64,000 nucleotides of DNA from an uncultured Aquimarina sp. (GTDB lineage: Bacteria > Bacteroidota > Bacteroidia > Flavobacteriales > Flavobacteriaceae), in contig CALFCI010000018.1 of NCBI GenBank assembly GCA_937951135.1, forward strand, positions 1-64,000, in the 5' to 3' direction. A model generated the notes under the pieces. That model was given only the letters and a program-made list of their open reading frames with translations, made no database searches and was not told the DNA's origin. Below are positions 8,903 through 19,424 of the stretch, one piece after another; position 1 is the first letter of the stretch; each line of letters starts with the position of its first letter. Position numbers and translations under genes: made by a program.

Positions 8903-9556
8903 CTACGTTATTAACTTATATAGTATAAAATAAGGGGCAATTTCAAGTGCGCAAAGATACAGAATAAAATAATACAAATTGTTTAATATGATTTTTTCAT
9001 TTTTTTTGAAAACAGAAAATAAAATAATCAAGTTAAATAAACCCATAAAACATAGCACACACATCAATATTATAGGAGTAGGGCTAATCGTATATACACA
9101 CAAAACAATAATAGGAAGTAGAATAACTCCTATAAAATTACGATATGTGATTTTATAAAACAAGTATTTTTCTATACTATCTTCGATAGAAAAAATGGAT
9201 GCTATAATTTTATCTATCAATAATTTTGAACACAACACGACTAAATACCCCATTAGGATCTGAAAAAATAACATAAGATCTGTGGCCAACATTTGCACCT
9301 CAAAAATTCGAATACAAAGGAATAACAACAAGGCTATAGCTATAGCTTGTACCAAAATAAGCGTGGCCGTAAAAGGGCTGGATAGTTTATTTGTTTTCTG
9401 ATGTGTAATAAAATACTTATCCGTTGTCAATAACATCATAAAATCTAAAAAACCAATAGGGTATAACACCTTAACTATCGCTAATAGCAACATACTGATA
9501 GTAATTACTATCGTAATCCAATTGTTGGTTGTGACCTCTCGAATGATACATTCCAT
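8903..9556 (-). CDS. DUF4271 domain-containing membrane protein
   Basis: Multi-TM protein immediately upstream of hemD-like gene, the usual Flavobacteriia arrangement. Confidence 0.7.
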   Translation of the reverse strand: MECIIREVTTNNWITIVITISMLLLAIVKVLYPIGFLDFMMLLTTDKYFITHQKTNKLSSPFTATLILVQAIAIALLLFLCIRIFEVQMLATDLMLFFQILMGYLVVLCSKLLIDKIIASIFSIEDSIEKYLFYKITYRNFIGVILLPIIVLCVYTISPTPIILMCVLCFMGLFNLIILFSVFKKNEKIILNNLYYFILYLCALEIAPYFILYKLIT

Positions 9557-9786
9557 GAGTTTTCTTTAGAAATGGAGATTAAATCTGGGTTAAAGATAAC
9601 AGATACCGCACTTTTTTTTACAAAAATCAATTGTTTTTTCTGACCCTTTATCGCTCTTTATGTATTATTCGCAAATCGTATTACTACTAAATAAACATCA
9701 AAATAATAGTTTCAATTGGTATAATCCAATTCTTAAACGTTTTGCTACTTCATTAAATTGGCTATATTTGCTCGAAAATAGTATCC

Positions 9787-10515
9787 ATGGTTGATGCTTT
9801 GGTAATTATCCCTACATATAATGAAGTTGAAAACGTTGAACGTATTATCAAAAATGTTTTTGCGTTACAACGAAATTTTGATATTGTAATCATCGATGAT
9901 GGTTCACCTGATGGTACCGCAGCTATTGTAAAAAAACTACAAACGGAGTTTCCAGAACGTCTTTTTTTAATAGAACGCAATCAAAAATTAGGATTGGGTA
10001 CTGCTTATATTCATGGATTTAAGTGGGCATTAGAACGCTCTTATGCATATATCTTTGAGATGGATGCCGATTTTTCGCATAACCCTAATGACCTTATTCG
10101 CTTATATAATACCTGTGCTAAAGGAACGACACAACTCGCTATTGGATCTCGATATGTAACCGGAGTTAACGTCGTAAACTGGCCTATGAGTAGAGTATTG
10201 CTTTCTTGGCTAGCTTCGAAGTATGTTCGTTTTATTACAGGAATGGATATTCATGATACTACTGCAGGGTTTATTTGCTATACCAAAGAAGTTTTGGAAG
10301 GAATTAATCTCGATAAAATTAAATTTGTAGGATATGCATTTCAAATTGAAATGAAATTTAAGGCCCATCTATCAGGGTTTAAAATCAAAGAAATACCAGT
10401 CATTTTTACAGACCGAACTAGAGGAGCTTCAAAAATGAGTAAAGGTATTATCTCGGAAGCTATTTTTGGAGTACTTACCATGAAATGCAAAAGTGTATTC
10501 AAACAATTAAACTAA
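9787..10515 (+). CDS. polyprenol monophosphomannose synthase-like glycosyltransferase (GT2)
   Basis: VIIPTYNEVENVERIIKNVF...VIIDDGSPDGTA...EMDADFSHNP. Confidence 0.88.
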   Translation: MVDALVIIPTYNEVENVERIIKNVFALQRNFDIVIIDDGSPDGTAAIVKKLQTEFPERLFLIERNQKLGLGTAYIHGFKWALERSYAYIFEMDADFSHNPNDLIRLYNTCAKGTTQLAIGSRYVTGVNVVNWPMSRVLLSWLASKYVRFITGMDIHDTTAGFICYTKEVLEGINLDKIKFVGYAFQIEMKFKAHLSGFKIKEIPVIFTDRTRGASKMSKGIISEAIFGVLTMKCKSVFKQLN

Positions 10516-10539
10516 CATAATGTCTTCTAATTTTAACTA

Positions 10540-11310
10540 TTGAAACTTTCACCAACAGCATTAAAAGAATTCTTAGATCAAAAAGTTGAGCAGTACAATA
10601 CTCTCGATTTTATAGCCACCGATCCTATCCAAATTCCTCACCAGTTTGACCATAAAGAAGATATTGAGATTGCTGGATTTCTAACCGCAACTATTGCTTG
10701 GGGAAATCGAAAAAGTATCATCACTAATGCCAATAAACTCATGAACCTATTGGGGAACTCACCTCATGATTTTGTGCTCCATCATGAAACCCATCATTTA
10801 GAGAAATTTGATGGTTTTGTACATCGTACATTTAATAGTATTGATCTACAGTATTTCATGACCGCATTAAAACACATCTACACACAGCACAATGGTTTGG
10901 AACAGCTGTTTAAAACACATAGTACCGACACTTCTATATTGCCTGCGATTGCACAGTTTAAATCTATTTTCTTTGAAATCGAACATCCTCACCGGACTAC
11001 AAAACATGTCTCTAACCCATTAAATGGTTCTGCTGCAAAACGAATTAATATGTGGCTGCGATGGATGTGTAGAAAGGATCATACTGGGGTTGATTTTGGG
11101 ATATGGAAAACAATTTCACCTTCCATATTATCTTGCCCATTGGATGTACACTCTGGTAACGTAGCTAGAAAACTAGGACTACTTACGCGTAAACAAAACG
11201 ATGCTAAGGCCTTAAAAGAACTAGACGACTCCTTAAGAAAATTAGACCCAAATGACCCCGTTAAGTATGATTTTTCGTTATTTGGACTTGGTGCTTTTGA
11301 GAAGTTTTAG
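10540..11310 (+). CDS. TIGR02757 family protein
   Basis: 256 aa; DPIQIPHQFDHKEDIEIAGFLTATIAWGNRKSII and PLDVHSGNVARKLGLL; TTG start. Confidence 0.75.
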   Translation: MKLSPTALKEFLDQKVEQYNTLDFIATDPIQIPHQFDHKEDIEIAGFLTATIAWGNRKSIITNANKLMNLLGNSPHDFVLHHETHHLEKFDGFVHRTFNSIDLQYFMTALKHIYTQHNGLEQLFKTHSTDTSILPAIAQFKSIFFEIEHPHRTTKHVSNPLNGSAAKRINMWLRWMCRKDHTGVDFGIWKTISPSILSCPLDVHSGNVARKLGLLTRKQNDAKALKELDDSLRKLDPNDPVKYDFSLFGLGAFEKF

Positions 11311-11598
11311 ATGAAATTAACCCTAGTATACCCTATCTATTTCAAAGTCTTTAAAACTGTAATGCAAATAAAAATAGGGGGGTTTCTAATACCTAATGCA
11401 GTTTTTATCTCTGCTTTTATACCTGTATAATATTACAATAATTTGGTCTATAGCATCACAGAATATCTAGAAAACACTTTTCTATGCCTTATAGATACAA
11501 ACTATGTTTATTTTTGATTCTCGAAATGCACTTTGCGAACTTTGTCTTTGTATCTTTGCACTTTATCATCATAAATTGTTAATGTTATACTCGCACAA

Positions 11599-12939
11599 AT
11601 GAATGAGATACTGATTAAGAATGCCAATATTGTAAATGAAGGCAGTATCATAAATGGAGATGTTTATATTAAGAATGGTGTCTTTGTAGATATTGCACCT
11701 CAAATTAGTGCTAAATCTCCCGATGTACAAGTAATTGATGCTGAAGGGAAATATCTACTTCCAGGGGTGATCGATGATCAAGTACACTTTAGAGAACCTG
11801 GACTTACACACAAAGCAACGATAAAAACAGAGTCTAAAGCTGCACTTGCTGGAGGAATTACTTCGTTTATAGAAATGCCGAATACCAATCCGCAAACTAC
11901 TACTGTTGAAAAATTAGAAGAAAAATTTGATGTTGCTGCAGAAACCAGTTATGCCAATTATTCATTTATGTTTGGTGGTACCAACGACAATTTAGAAGAG
12001 ATTTTAAAACTTGATCCTAAAAAAGTAGCCGCATTAAAGCTATTTTTAGGATCGTCTACAGGAAATATGCTTGTAGATGACCCAGAAACACTAGAGAAAA
12101 TATTTTCATCTACCGATCTTCTTATTGCTGTACATTGTGAAGATGAAAACACTATTCGTGAAAATACAGCTACTTATGTAGCAGAGTATGGGGATGCAAT
12201 TCCTATACAATTTCATCCTAGTATCCGAAGTGAAGAAGCCTGTTATATATCTTCTTCTAATGCGGTTGCCTTAGCTGAAAAAACAGGAGCTCGTCTTCAT
12301 GTTTTTCATGTCTCTACAGCAAAAGAATTGGAATTGTTCTCGAATAAAATTCCGTTAAAAGAAAAAAAGATCACTGCTGAAGTCTGTATTCATCATTTAT
12401 GGTTTTCTGATGAAGATTATGGAGAAAAGGGTACTCTAATTAAATGGAATCCCGCAGTAAAAACAGCCAAAGATCGCGATGCACTTTTTAAAGCGCTACT
12501 CGATGACCGCCTTGATGTTATTGCTACAGATCATGCACCACATACCTTAAAAGAAAAAATGAATGTCTATACTAAAGCACCTTCTGGAGGGCCTTTAGTA
12601 CAACATGCATTGCCTGCGATGCTAGAGTTTTATCATAAAGGTAAAATTAGTCTTGAAAAAATTGTAGAAAAAATGTGCCATAACCCGGCAATCCTATTCG
12701 AAGTAGAAAAAAGAGGGTTTATCAAAGAAGGATACTATGCTGATGCTGTACTTGTAGAATTGAATGCACCATGGACTGTAAACAGTGATAATATTATTTA
12801 TAAATGCGGTTGGTCTCCTTTTGAAGGGACTACTTTTACCTCAAGAATCACCCATACCTTTATCAATGGAAATTTAGCATACCATAACTTTAAGTGTGCT
12901 GAACATAGTTTTGCAAAACGATTAACCTTTGATCGATAA
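11599..12939 (+). CDS. pyrC: dihydroorotase / amidohydrolase family
   Basis: GVIDDQVHFREPGLTHKATIKTESKAALAGGITSFIEMPNTNP; DVIATDHAPHT. Confidence 0.88.
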   Translation: MNEILIKNANIVNEGSIINGDVYIKNGVFVDIAPQISAKSPDVQVIDAEGKYLLPGVIDDQVHFREPGLTHKATIKTESKAALAGGITSFIEMPNTNPQTTTVEKLEEKFDVAAETSYANYSFMFGGTNDNLEEILKLDPKKVAALKLFLGSSTGNMLVDDPETLEKIFSSTDLLIAVHCEDENTIRENTATYVAEYGDAIPIQFHPSIRSEEACYISSSNAVALAEKTGARLHVFHVSTAKELELFSNKIPLKEKKITAEVCIHHLWFSDEDYGEKGTLIKWNPAVKTAKDRDALFKALLDDRLDVIATDHAPHTLKEKMNVYTKAPSGGPLVQHALPAMLEFYHKGKISLEKIVEKMCHNPAILFEVEKRGFIKEGYYADAVLVELNAPWTVNSDNIIYKCGWSPFEGTTFTSRITHTFINGNLAYHNFKCAEHSFAKRLTFDR

Positions 12940-12941
12940 TC

Positions 12942-13367
12942 ATGGTATTATTTCGAAGTATCATATACATATTGATCGCTAATATAGCATGTATTGCTTG
13001 TCAAAGTATTGATACTGTTGCAGCACCCAAAACAATTATTCCTGAAGATCAAATGGTATCGATCCTGACTGATATTGCTTTTGTAAGGGCTGCCAAAGTA
13101 AGTCAAAAGAACCTTTTGGAAGAAAAGAAATTTAACCCAGAGTTATATGTATTGTCATTACATACCATAGACAGTATTGTTTTTGCAGAAAATAATGCTT
13201 GGTACTCTAGAGACATCGAACGGTATCAAACAATTTTTAGCAAGGTTAAAGAAAATCTTGAAAATTGTAAAATAGAATATGAAGCTTTACACAAGAAAGA
13301 AAAAGAATTAAAAAAGAAAAAGAATGATTCTCTCAAAAAAATTAAGAGCGGTTTAGAAAAAAAGTAG
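12942..13367 (+). CDS. DUF4296 domain-containing lipoprotein
   Basis: Signal/lipobox IANIACIACQS; IIPEDQMVSILTDIAFVRAAK typical of DUF4296. Confidence 0.75.
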   Translation: MVLFRSIIYILIANIACIACQSIDTVAAPKTIIPEDQMVSILTDIAFVRAAKVSQKNLLEEKKFNPELYVLSLHTIDSIVFAENNAWYSRDIERYQTIFSKVKENLENCKIEYEALHKKEKELKKKKNDSLKKIKSGLEKK

Positions 13368-14352
13368 CGGTGTGTTGCACTGCTTTTTCAATCGGTGTAA
13401 AACTATAGATCAGCTCACTTTTTATTTTCTTATTTTCATACGTACTAATAGAAAATGCACTTCGGATAGAAGCTTTAAAAACCGTTGGTCTACTGCCAAA
13501 TATATACTTTATTTTCTGTACATAATACACGATATGCAATACTAAAGGCCCTACCTTTTTGGTCGGCACGGGCTTTTGTAATGCTTTCGCAATCATCGTA
13601 AATATCGTTTTATAACTCAGGTTTTCACCTACAACAATATACCGTTCATTAGTGTGCTCTCCTATCATAAGTTTGCACATGATCTGCACTACATCATCTA
13701 CAGCTACATACCCGGTAGTTCCTGTAGTATAATACCGAAATCCTTTATTGATTTTTGTAAACAATAGACCGCTTCCATTGTCAAAAAAACCAGGGCCAAT
13801 AATCACTCCTGGGTTTACGATAACAGCATTCAACCCTTCTTGAGTACCTCTCCATACTTCCATCTCTGCCCCATACTTTGTAATTGCATATACAGAATTC
13901 AGGAGTTCAGGATTCCAATCTGAAGTTTCATCAATCACATAGTTTTTAACCGGAAGTTCGGAAAGTGTCGCAATAGAACTTACATAACATAATTTGCGCA
14001 CACCATGAATCAAGCATAAGTTTACAATATTGGCTGTGCCTTCAATATTAACTTTACGGAGTGTCTTGTATTCTTTAGGATCAAAAGAAATAAAAGCAGC
14101 ACAATGATACACATTGGTGATCCCCTCAAAAACTGTGGTTAAAAAAGGAATGTCTGTAATGGTTCCTTGGTGCCAATCTATAGCATCAAAAGAGGTGCTT
14201 TCTCCTTCTTCAATATAACTTGTAAATACTTTTCTAGCCTGTTCTTTTTTAGCGGCTGTTCGATATACTGCACGCACTGATTGCCCTGATTTTACAAGGT
14301 GAACAAGAAGATGGGTTCCTACCAATCCAGTAGCGCCAGTAACTAATATCAT
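13342..14352 (-). CDS. NAD-dependent epimerase/dehydratase (extended SDR)
   Basis: MILVTGATGLVGTHLLVHLV; YAITKYGAE (YxxxK). Confidence 0.88.
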   Translation of the reverse strand: MILVTGATGLVGTHLLVHLVKSGQSVRAVYRTAAKKEQARKVFTSYIEEGESTSFDAIDWHQGTITDIPFLTTVFEGITNVYHCAAFISFDPKEYKTLRKVNIEGTANIVNLCLIHGVRKLCYVSSIATLSELPVKNYVIDETSDWNPELLNSVYAITKYGAEMEVWRGTQEGLNAVIVNPGVIIGPGFFDNGSGLLFTKINKGFRYYTTGTTGYVAVDDVVQIMCKLMIGEHTNERYIVVGENLSYKTIFTMIAKALQKPVPTKKVGPLVLHIVYYVQKIKYIFGSRPTVFKASIRSAFSISTYENKKIKSELIYSFTPIEKAVQHTATFFLNRS

Positions 14353-14431
14353 AAGCTATATCGTTCTATACGAAAGTAAGGAATATAAATACCAAAACAT
14401 AAGAAATAGAAAATCGGAGACTCATCCGATT

Positions 14432-17400
14432 TTAATTCAGTTTATAATAAATCGACTCTTCCTCTAACGTCTTTAATAACTCTTGAGAGATATTTACTTT
14501 TTGTTTACGACTTGGCATATGCAATTTTATTTTTTCTTCCATTTCATATACCACAAAATTAAGTGTATGATTACCTGTATGGTGCGTAAGTATCGTTTTA
14601 AGCTGTTCGATACTTGACTCAGATAATGCATTAATATCGATTTGTATTGTCAATTTTCGAGCATAGGTTTCCATAACATCATGTAGGAGTTGGAAACTAT
14701 TAAATTGTATTCTAGGGTCTCCTTTTTTACCTGTATCTCGGTTTACCCACCCTTCTTTAATAAAGGCTTTAGCAAACACAAATGTACTTTTAACTAAAAA
14801 AGGGCGGTGTTTTAGATAGTCCTCTCCAAATACCCTAAACTCGTGTGCCGTATTGTAATCTTCTACAGTAAATGTAGCCCATCCTTTTCCATTTTTTGAA
14901 GTACGATGTTCTACATCGGTAATCACACCACCAAACGAAATTTCTTTATTCACATTGCCTTCTAGATCCGCAAACAGCAGTAATGTACCATTACAAAAGT
15001 ATTTCATTTCGTATTTAAAATCATCGAGTGGATGTCCGGAGATATAAATCCCGACTACTTCTTTTTCTCGGGCCAATGTTTCCATAGTTCCCCATTCTTC
15101 ACAAGGCGGAACAATCGGTTCTGGAATTTGGACTTCACTACTTTCTCCAAAAAGACTTACTTGAGAAGAATTTTTACTTTCTTGAAATTTTGAACCGTAT
15201 TTAACCGCTTTTTCTAAAAAGGTAATCCCATCACCTTCTTCATGAAAATATTGTCCTCTATGGGCTTCCATAAACGAATCAAACCCTCCTGCAAGAGCTA
15301 AACTTTCGAACGCCTTTTTATTCGCGGCACGTAAATCAATACGTTTTGCCATATCAAAAATCGAACGGTACGGCCCGTCTTTTTTTCGATGATCTACAAT
15401 TGTATCTACTGCACCCGTACCAACTCCTTTAATAGCCCCCATACCAAAACGTACTGCGCCTTCGGCATTTACCGAAAATTTACGATACGATTCGTTCACA
15501 TCGGGACCCAATACATCCAGTTTCATACGTTTACACTCCTCCATAAAAAAAGTGACTTGTTTAATATCATTCATGTTATTGGAGAGTACTGCTGCCATAT
15601 ACTCGGCAGGGTAATGTGCTTTAAGATATGCCGTTTGGTAGGCAATCCAAGCATAACAGGTAGAGTGTGATTTGTTAAATGCGTAGGCGGCAAAAGCTTC
15701 CCAATCCTTCCATATTTTTTCTAAGCTATCTTTAGCATGACCTTTAGCTGCAGCTTGCTCAATAAATTTAGGTTTCATTTTATCCAGTACCGCTTTTTGC
15801 TTTTTACCCATTGCCTTACGCAATACATCGGCTTCACCTTTGGTAAAGTCAGCAAGCTTTTGAGAAAGTAACATTACTTGCTCTTGATATACCGTAATCC
15901 CATAGGTTTCTTGCAAATACTCTTCACAGGCATCTAAATCATAAACGATTTCCTCTACCCCATGCTTACGATTAATAAAACTAGGAATATACTCTAATGG
16001 CCCTGGTCGATATAACGCATTCATAGCAATTAAATCGGCAAATACGGTAGGTTTCAATTCCTTCATGTATTTCTGCATCCCAGGGGATTCATATTGAAAC
16101 ACTCCAACCGTTTCTCCACGTTGAAACAACTCGTACGTTTTTACATCATCTAACGGAAAATTTTCGGGATCTAACAGTACATCATGCTTTGCCTTTACAA
16201 TTTTTACGGTATCCTTAATTAAGGTCAACGTTTTCAACCCCAAGAAATCCATTTTAAGCAAGCCTGCATCTTCTACCACCGAGTTATCAAACTGGGTGCA
16301 ATACATATCAGAGTCTTTGGCAAGGGCTACGGGTACAAACTTCGTAATATCATCTGGAGTAATGATAACTCCACACGCGTGAATCCCAGTATTACGCACG
16401 GAACCTTCTAAGATTCGAGCTTGGTTTAAGGTTTCGGCTTCAAGATCATTGCCTTCGGCAATATTGAGCAATTCATTCACCTTTTCCAGTTCGTCACTTC
16501 TAAATTTTTTCTTTAATGTCGCTTCATCTGCCCCAAAAATCTTGCCCAATTTTGACATATTGGGGATCAATTTGGCTATACGATCGGCATCTCCTAGCGG
16601 TAGGTCGAGTACTCGTGCCGTATCTCGTATCGAGGATTTGGCTGCCATAGTACCATAGGTAATAATTTGTGCTACTTGATTGGATCCATATTTTTCAATC
16701 ACATAATCCATCACACGCCCACGTCCTTCATCATCAAAATCAATATCAATATCGGGCATACTTACACGATCAGGATTTAAAAACCGCTCAAAAAGCAGGT
16801 CGTACTTAATCGGATCTAGATTGGTAATCCATAGGCAATACGCTACCGCAGATCCTGCGGCAGATCCACGGCCAGGCCCTACAGAGACATCCATATCTCG
16901 TGCTGCACGAATAAAATCTTCTACAATTAAGAAATATCCGGGATATCCTGTTTTTTCGATCACCGAAAGTTCAAAATCTAAACGTTCTTTAATAGCAGGT
17001 GTAATTTCACCATATCGTTTTTTTGCACCTACATAGGTAAGATGTGCGAGAAATTTATTTTCACCTCGCTTACCGCCATCCTTTTGATCCTCTTCAAACT
17101 GGAACTCAGCAGGAATATCAAATGCCGGTAACAATACATCTCTAGCCAATACAAAAGGTTCTATTTTATCTACAACTTCCTGAATATTCATAATGGCTTC
17201 AGGTAAATCATTGAAGAGTGTTTTCATCTCTTCTCCAGATTTAAAATAGTACTCTTGATTGGGCAGTCCATAGCGATATCCACGACCACGACCGATAGGT
17301 GTTGCCTGTTTTTCGCCATCCTTTACACACAATAAAATATCATGTGCATTTGCATCTTCTTTTTCACAATAATAGGTATTATTGGTGGCTACTGTTTTAA

Positions 17401-18817
17401 TCCCATATTTTTTAGAGAATTCGAGTAGCACTTTATTCACCCGATTTTCATCTTCTTGATTATGACGCATGATCTCGATATACAGATCATCACCAAACTC
17501 TTGATGCCACCAAAGTAATGCTTCCTCCGCCTGTTTTTCTCCAACATTAAGTACTTTACTAGGCACTTCCCCATACAGGTTACCGGTCAATACAATAATA
17601 TCTTCTTTATATTGCTTAATAATTTCTCTATCGATTCTAGGAAGGTAATAGAACCCATCTACAAAACCAATAGAAGACATTTTAGCAAGGTTGTGGTATC
17701 CATTTTTATTTTTAGCGAGTAACACAATTTGATACCCATTATCTTTTTTGGTTTTATCTTTATGATTTCCACATACAAAAAACTCACATCCTACAATAGG
17801 TTTTATAGAAACTCCCGTAGGAGCATCTCCATTTTCGATAGCTTCAGCATTGGCAGCAGCGATACTTTTATTATGATTCGCAACCGCTTGCACAAAATGA
17901 AAAGCACTCATCATATTGGCATGATCTGTCATGGCAACGGCTTGCATACCATGTTTGGCAGTCACTGCTACCAAGTCTGGAATACTAGTAGTCGATTGTA
18001 ATACCGAAAATTGTGTGTGATTGTGTAAATGTGCAAAGTTGGAATCTGCAAGTGCAGCTATATTCTCTTGAAGCTTTTGCTGAGAAATGCCTGTTTTTTG
18101 CTGTTTTGCAATTGCATCTTGCAGTTGTTGCGATGCTTTTTTGAGATTAACATGTTGCAGTCCAATATGTTGAATTGGGTTTGGATTATGCTCTCTAAAT
18201 CTATTGAGATAATCCGGAGCAGCATCCAATTGATCAATCGTAAAAGATTGTTTACGCATCAATTCAAAAAAGCAACGTGTTGTTGCTTCTACATCGGCAG
18301 TAGCATTATGAGCTTCTCCAAAAGCAGTACCAAAAAGATATTCATGTAATTCGGTAAGTGTAGGCAATTTAAATTTGCCTCCGCGACCTCCAGGGATTTG
18401 ACACAGTTTTGCGGTTACCTCGGTACACGTATCTAATACAGGCAATGCGTTTAACTCATTTTGAACCCCTAAGCGATAAAACTCGGCACCCATGATATTG
18501 AGATCAAACCCTACATTTTGTCCAACAACAAATTTGGTTTTAGACAATGCAATATTAAATTTCTCAAGCACTTCAGATAGTGCAATTCCATCTTTCTCGG
18601 CTAAAGCAGTAGAAATCCCATGAATTTTTTCGGCGTCATACGGAATATTAAACCCATCTGGGCGCACCAAATAATCTTCATGCTCGATACAGTTTCCCAT
18701 TTCATCATGCAACTGCCAAGCGATCTGTATACAACGAGGCCAGTTATCAGTATCACTAATTGGGGCGTTCCAATTTTTAGGTAATCCGGTAGTTTCGGTG
18801 TCGAAAATTAAATACAT
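14432..18817 (-). CDS. dnaE: DNA polymerase III alpha subunit with N-terminal DnaQ-like 3'-5' exonuclease domain
   Basis: 1461 aa; FDTETTGLP exonuclease motif then PHP domain (NFAHLHNHTQFSVLQS) and DnaE catalytic motifs (VGPGRGSAAGSAVAYCLWITNLDPIKYDLLFERFLNPDRVSMPDIDIDFDD). Confidence 0.95.
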   Translation of the reverse strand: MYLIFDTETTGLPKNWNAPISDTDNWPRCIQIAWQLHDEMGNCIEHEDYLVRPDGFNIPYDAEKIHGISTALAEKDGIALSEVLEKFNIALSKTKFVVGQNVGFDLNIMGAEFYRLGVQNELNALPVLDTCTEVTAKLCQIPGGRGGKFKLPTLTELHEYLFGTAFGEAHNATADVEATTRCFFELMRKQSFTIDQLDAAPDYLNRFREHNPNPIQHIGLQHVNLKKASQQLQDAIAKQQKTGISQQKLQENIAALADSNFAHLHNHTQFSVLQSTTSIPDLVAVTAKHGMQAVAMTDHANMMSAFHFVQAVANHNKSIAAANAEAIENGDAPTGVSIKPIVGCEFFVCGNHKDKTKKDNGYQIVLLAKNKNGYHNLAKMSSIGFVDGFYYLPRIDREIIKQYKEDIIVLTGNLYGEVPSKVLNVGEKQAEEALLWWHQEFGDDLYIEIMRHNQEDENRVNKVLLEFSKKYGIKTVATNNTYYCEKEDANAHDILLCVKDGEKQATPIGRGRGYRYGLPNQEYYFKSGEEMKTLFNDLPEAIMNIQEVVDKIEPFVLARDVLLPAFDIPAEFQFEEDQKDGGKRGENKFLAHLTYVGAKKRYGEITPAIKERLDFELSVIEKTGYPGYFLIVEDFIRAARDMDVSVGPGRGSAAGSAVAYCLWITNLDPIKYDLLFERFLNPDRVSMPDIDIDFDDEGRGRVMDYVIEKYGSNQVAQIITYGTMAAKSSIRDTARVLDLPLGDADRIAKLIPNMSKLGKIFGADEATLKKKFRSDELEKVNELLNIAEGNDLEAETLNQARILEGSVRNTGIHACGVIITPDDITKFVPVALAKDSDMYCTQFDNSVVEDAGLLKMDFLGLKTLTLIKDTVKIVKAKHDVLLDPENFPLDDVKTYELFQRGETVGVFQYESPGMQKYMKELKPTVFADLIAMNALYRPGPLEYIPSFINRKHGVEEIVYDLDACEEYLQETYGITVYQEQVMLLSQKLADFTKGEADVLRKAMGKKQKAVLDKMKPKFIEQAAAKGHAKDSLEKIWKDWEAFAAYAFNKSHSTCYAWIAYQTAYLKAHYPAEYMAAVLSNNMNDIKQVTFFMEECKRMKLDVLGPDVNESYRKFSVNAEGAVRFGMGAIKGVGTGAVDTIVDHRKKDGPYRSIFDMAKRIDLRAANKKAFESLALAGGFDSFMEAHRGQYFHEEGDGITFLEKAVKYGSKFQESKNSSQVSLFGESSEVQIPEPIVPPCEEWGTMETLAREKEVVGIYISGHPLDDFKYEMKYFCNGTLLLFADLEGNVNKEISFGGVITDVEHRTSKNGKGWATFTVEDYNTAHEFRVFGEDYLKHRPFLVKSTFVFAKAFIKEGWVNRDTGKKGDPRIQFNSFQLLHDVMETYARKLTIQIDINALSESSIEQLKTILTHHTGNHTLNFVVYEMEEKIKLHMPSRKQKVNISQELLKTLEEESIYYKLN

Positions 18818-19069
18818 ACAATGGGTGTTTCTAGAAAGCGGTGCACAGTATATTAAGAATCAAAATAGTTATAAACACCTATATATGCTTAAAAACATGT
18901 TCAATTTATATTCAATATTACTCAATTTTGTTCAAAACAAGTGCCAAGCAGATATAAAAGTTATTGGCAATTATTAACTATTGAAATCCGCAACTATACA
19001 TCACAAATTACACAAGCTAAGAATCTAAGGAATAGAAAATTACAGCTATTATTTTTTTTAGTGTTTCGA

Positions 19070-19236
19070 CTGAGTACATGACAAAAATAGTTGTTCTCGA
19101 TTCAAAGTTGCAGCATCACTTTGTGATCCAGACCTACTAGGTTTCCCAAACCTAGTAGGTCTAACAGGGCAACTAACTATAAAACAATGAGTATCAAAAT
19201 CTAAAGCATAGCGACTGTTTTTTGTCATGTACTCAG
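19070..19236. mobile_element. MITE-like element copy 1 (167 bp)
   Basis: TIR ctgagtacatgacaaaaa.tag / rc of gactgttttttgtcatgtactcag; flanks gtgtttcga / gtatttcga (9 bp, one mismatch). Confidence 0.85.
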
Positions 19237-19424
19237 GTATTTCGAATATAAATTTTACACAAAACAACACTACATAGTTTTACTCCTTGATGCTAAAAAT
19301 AATTTATCTAAAGCATAAAAATAAAAAACACTCTCATAATAAATATGAGAGCGTCTTCAAAAACTCGATAGTGAGTATCGGGGTAATCTATATAATAGGT
19401 GTATATAATACGGTGTAATTTATA

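Noticed and set aside
15389-18349. Several plus-strand ORFs of 69-106 aa opposite dnaE
   Set aside because: Antisense frames within a strongly conserved polymerase gene.
19058-19270. 70-aa ORF (-) and its counterpart 32344..32559 (+)
   Set aside because: They lie inside MITE-like copies and are not conserved as proteins between copies.
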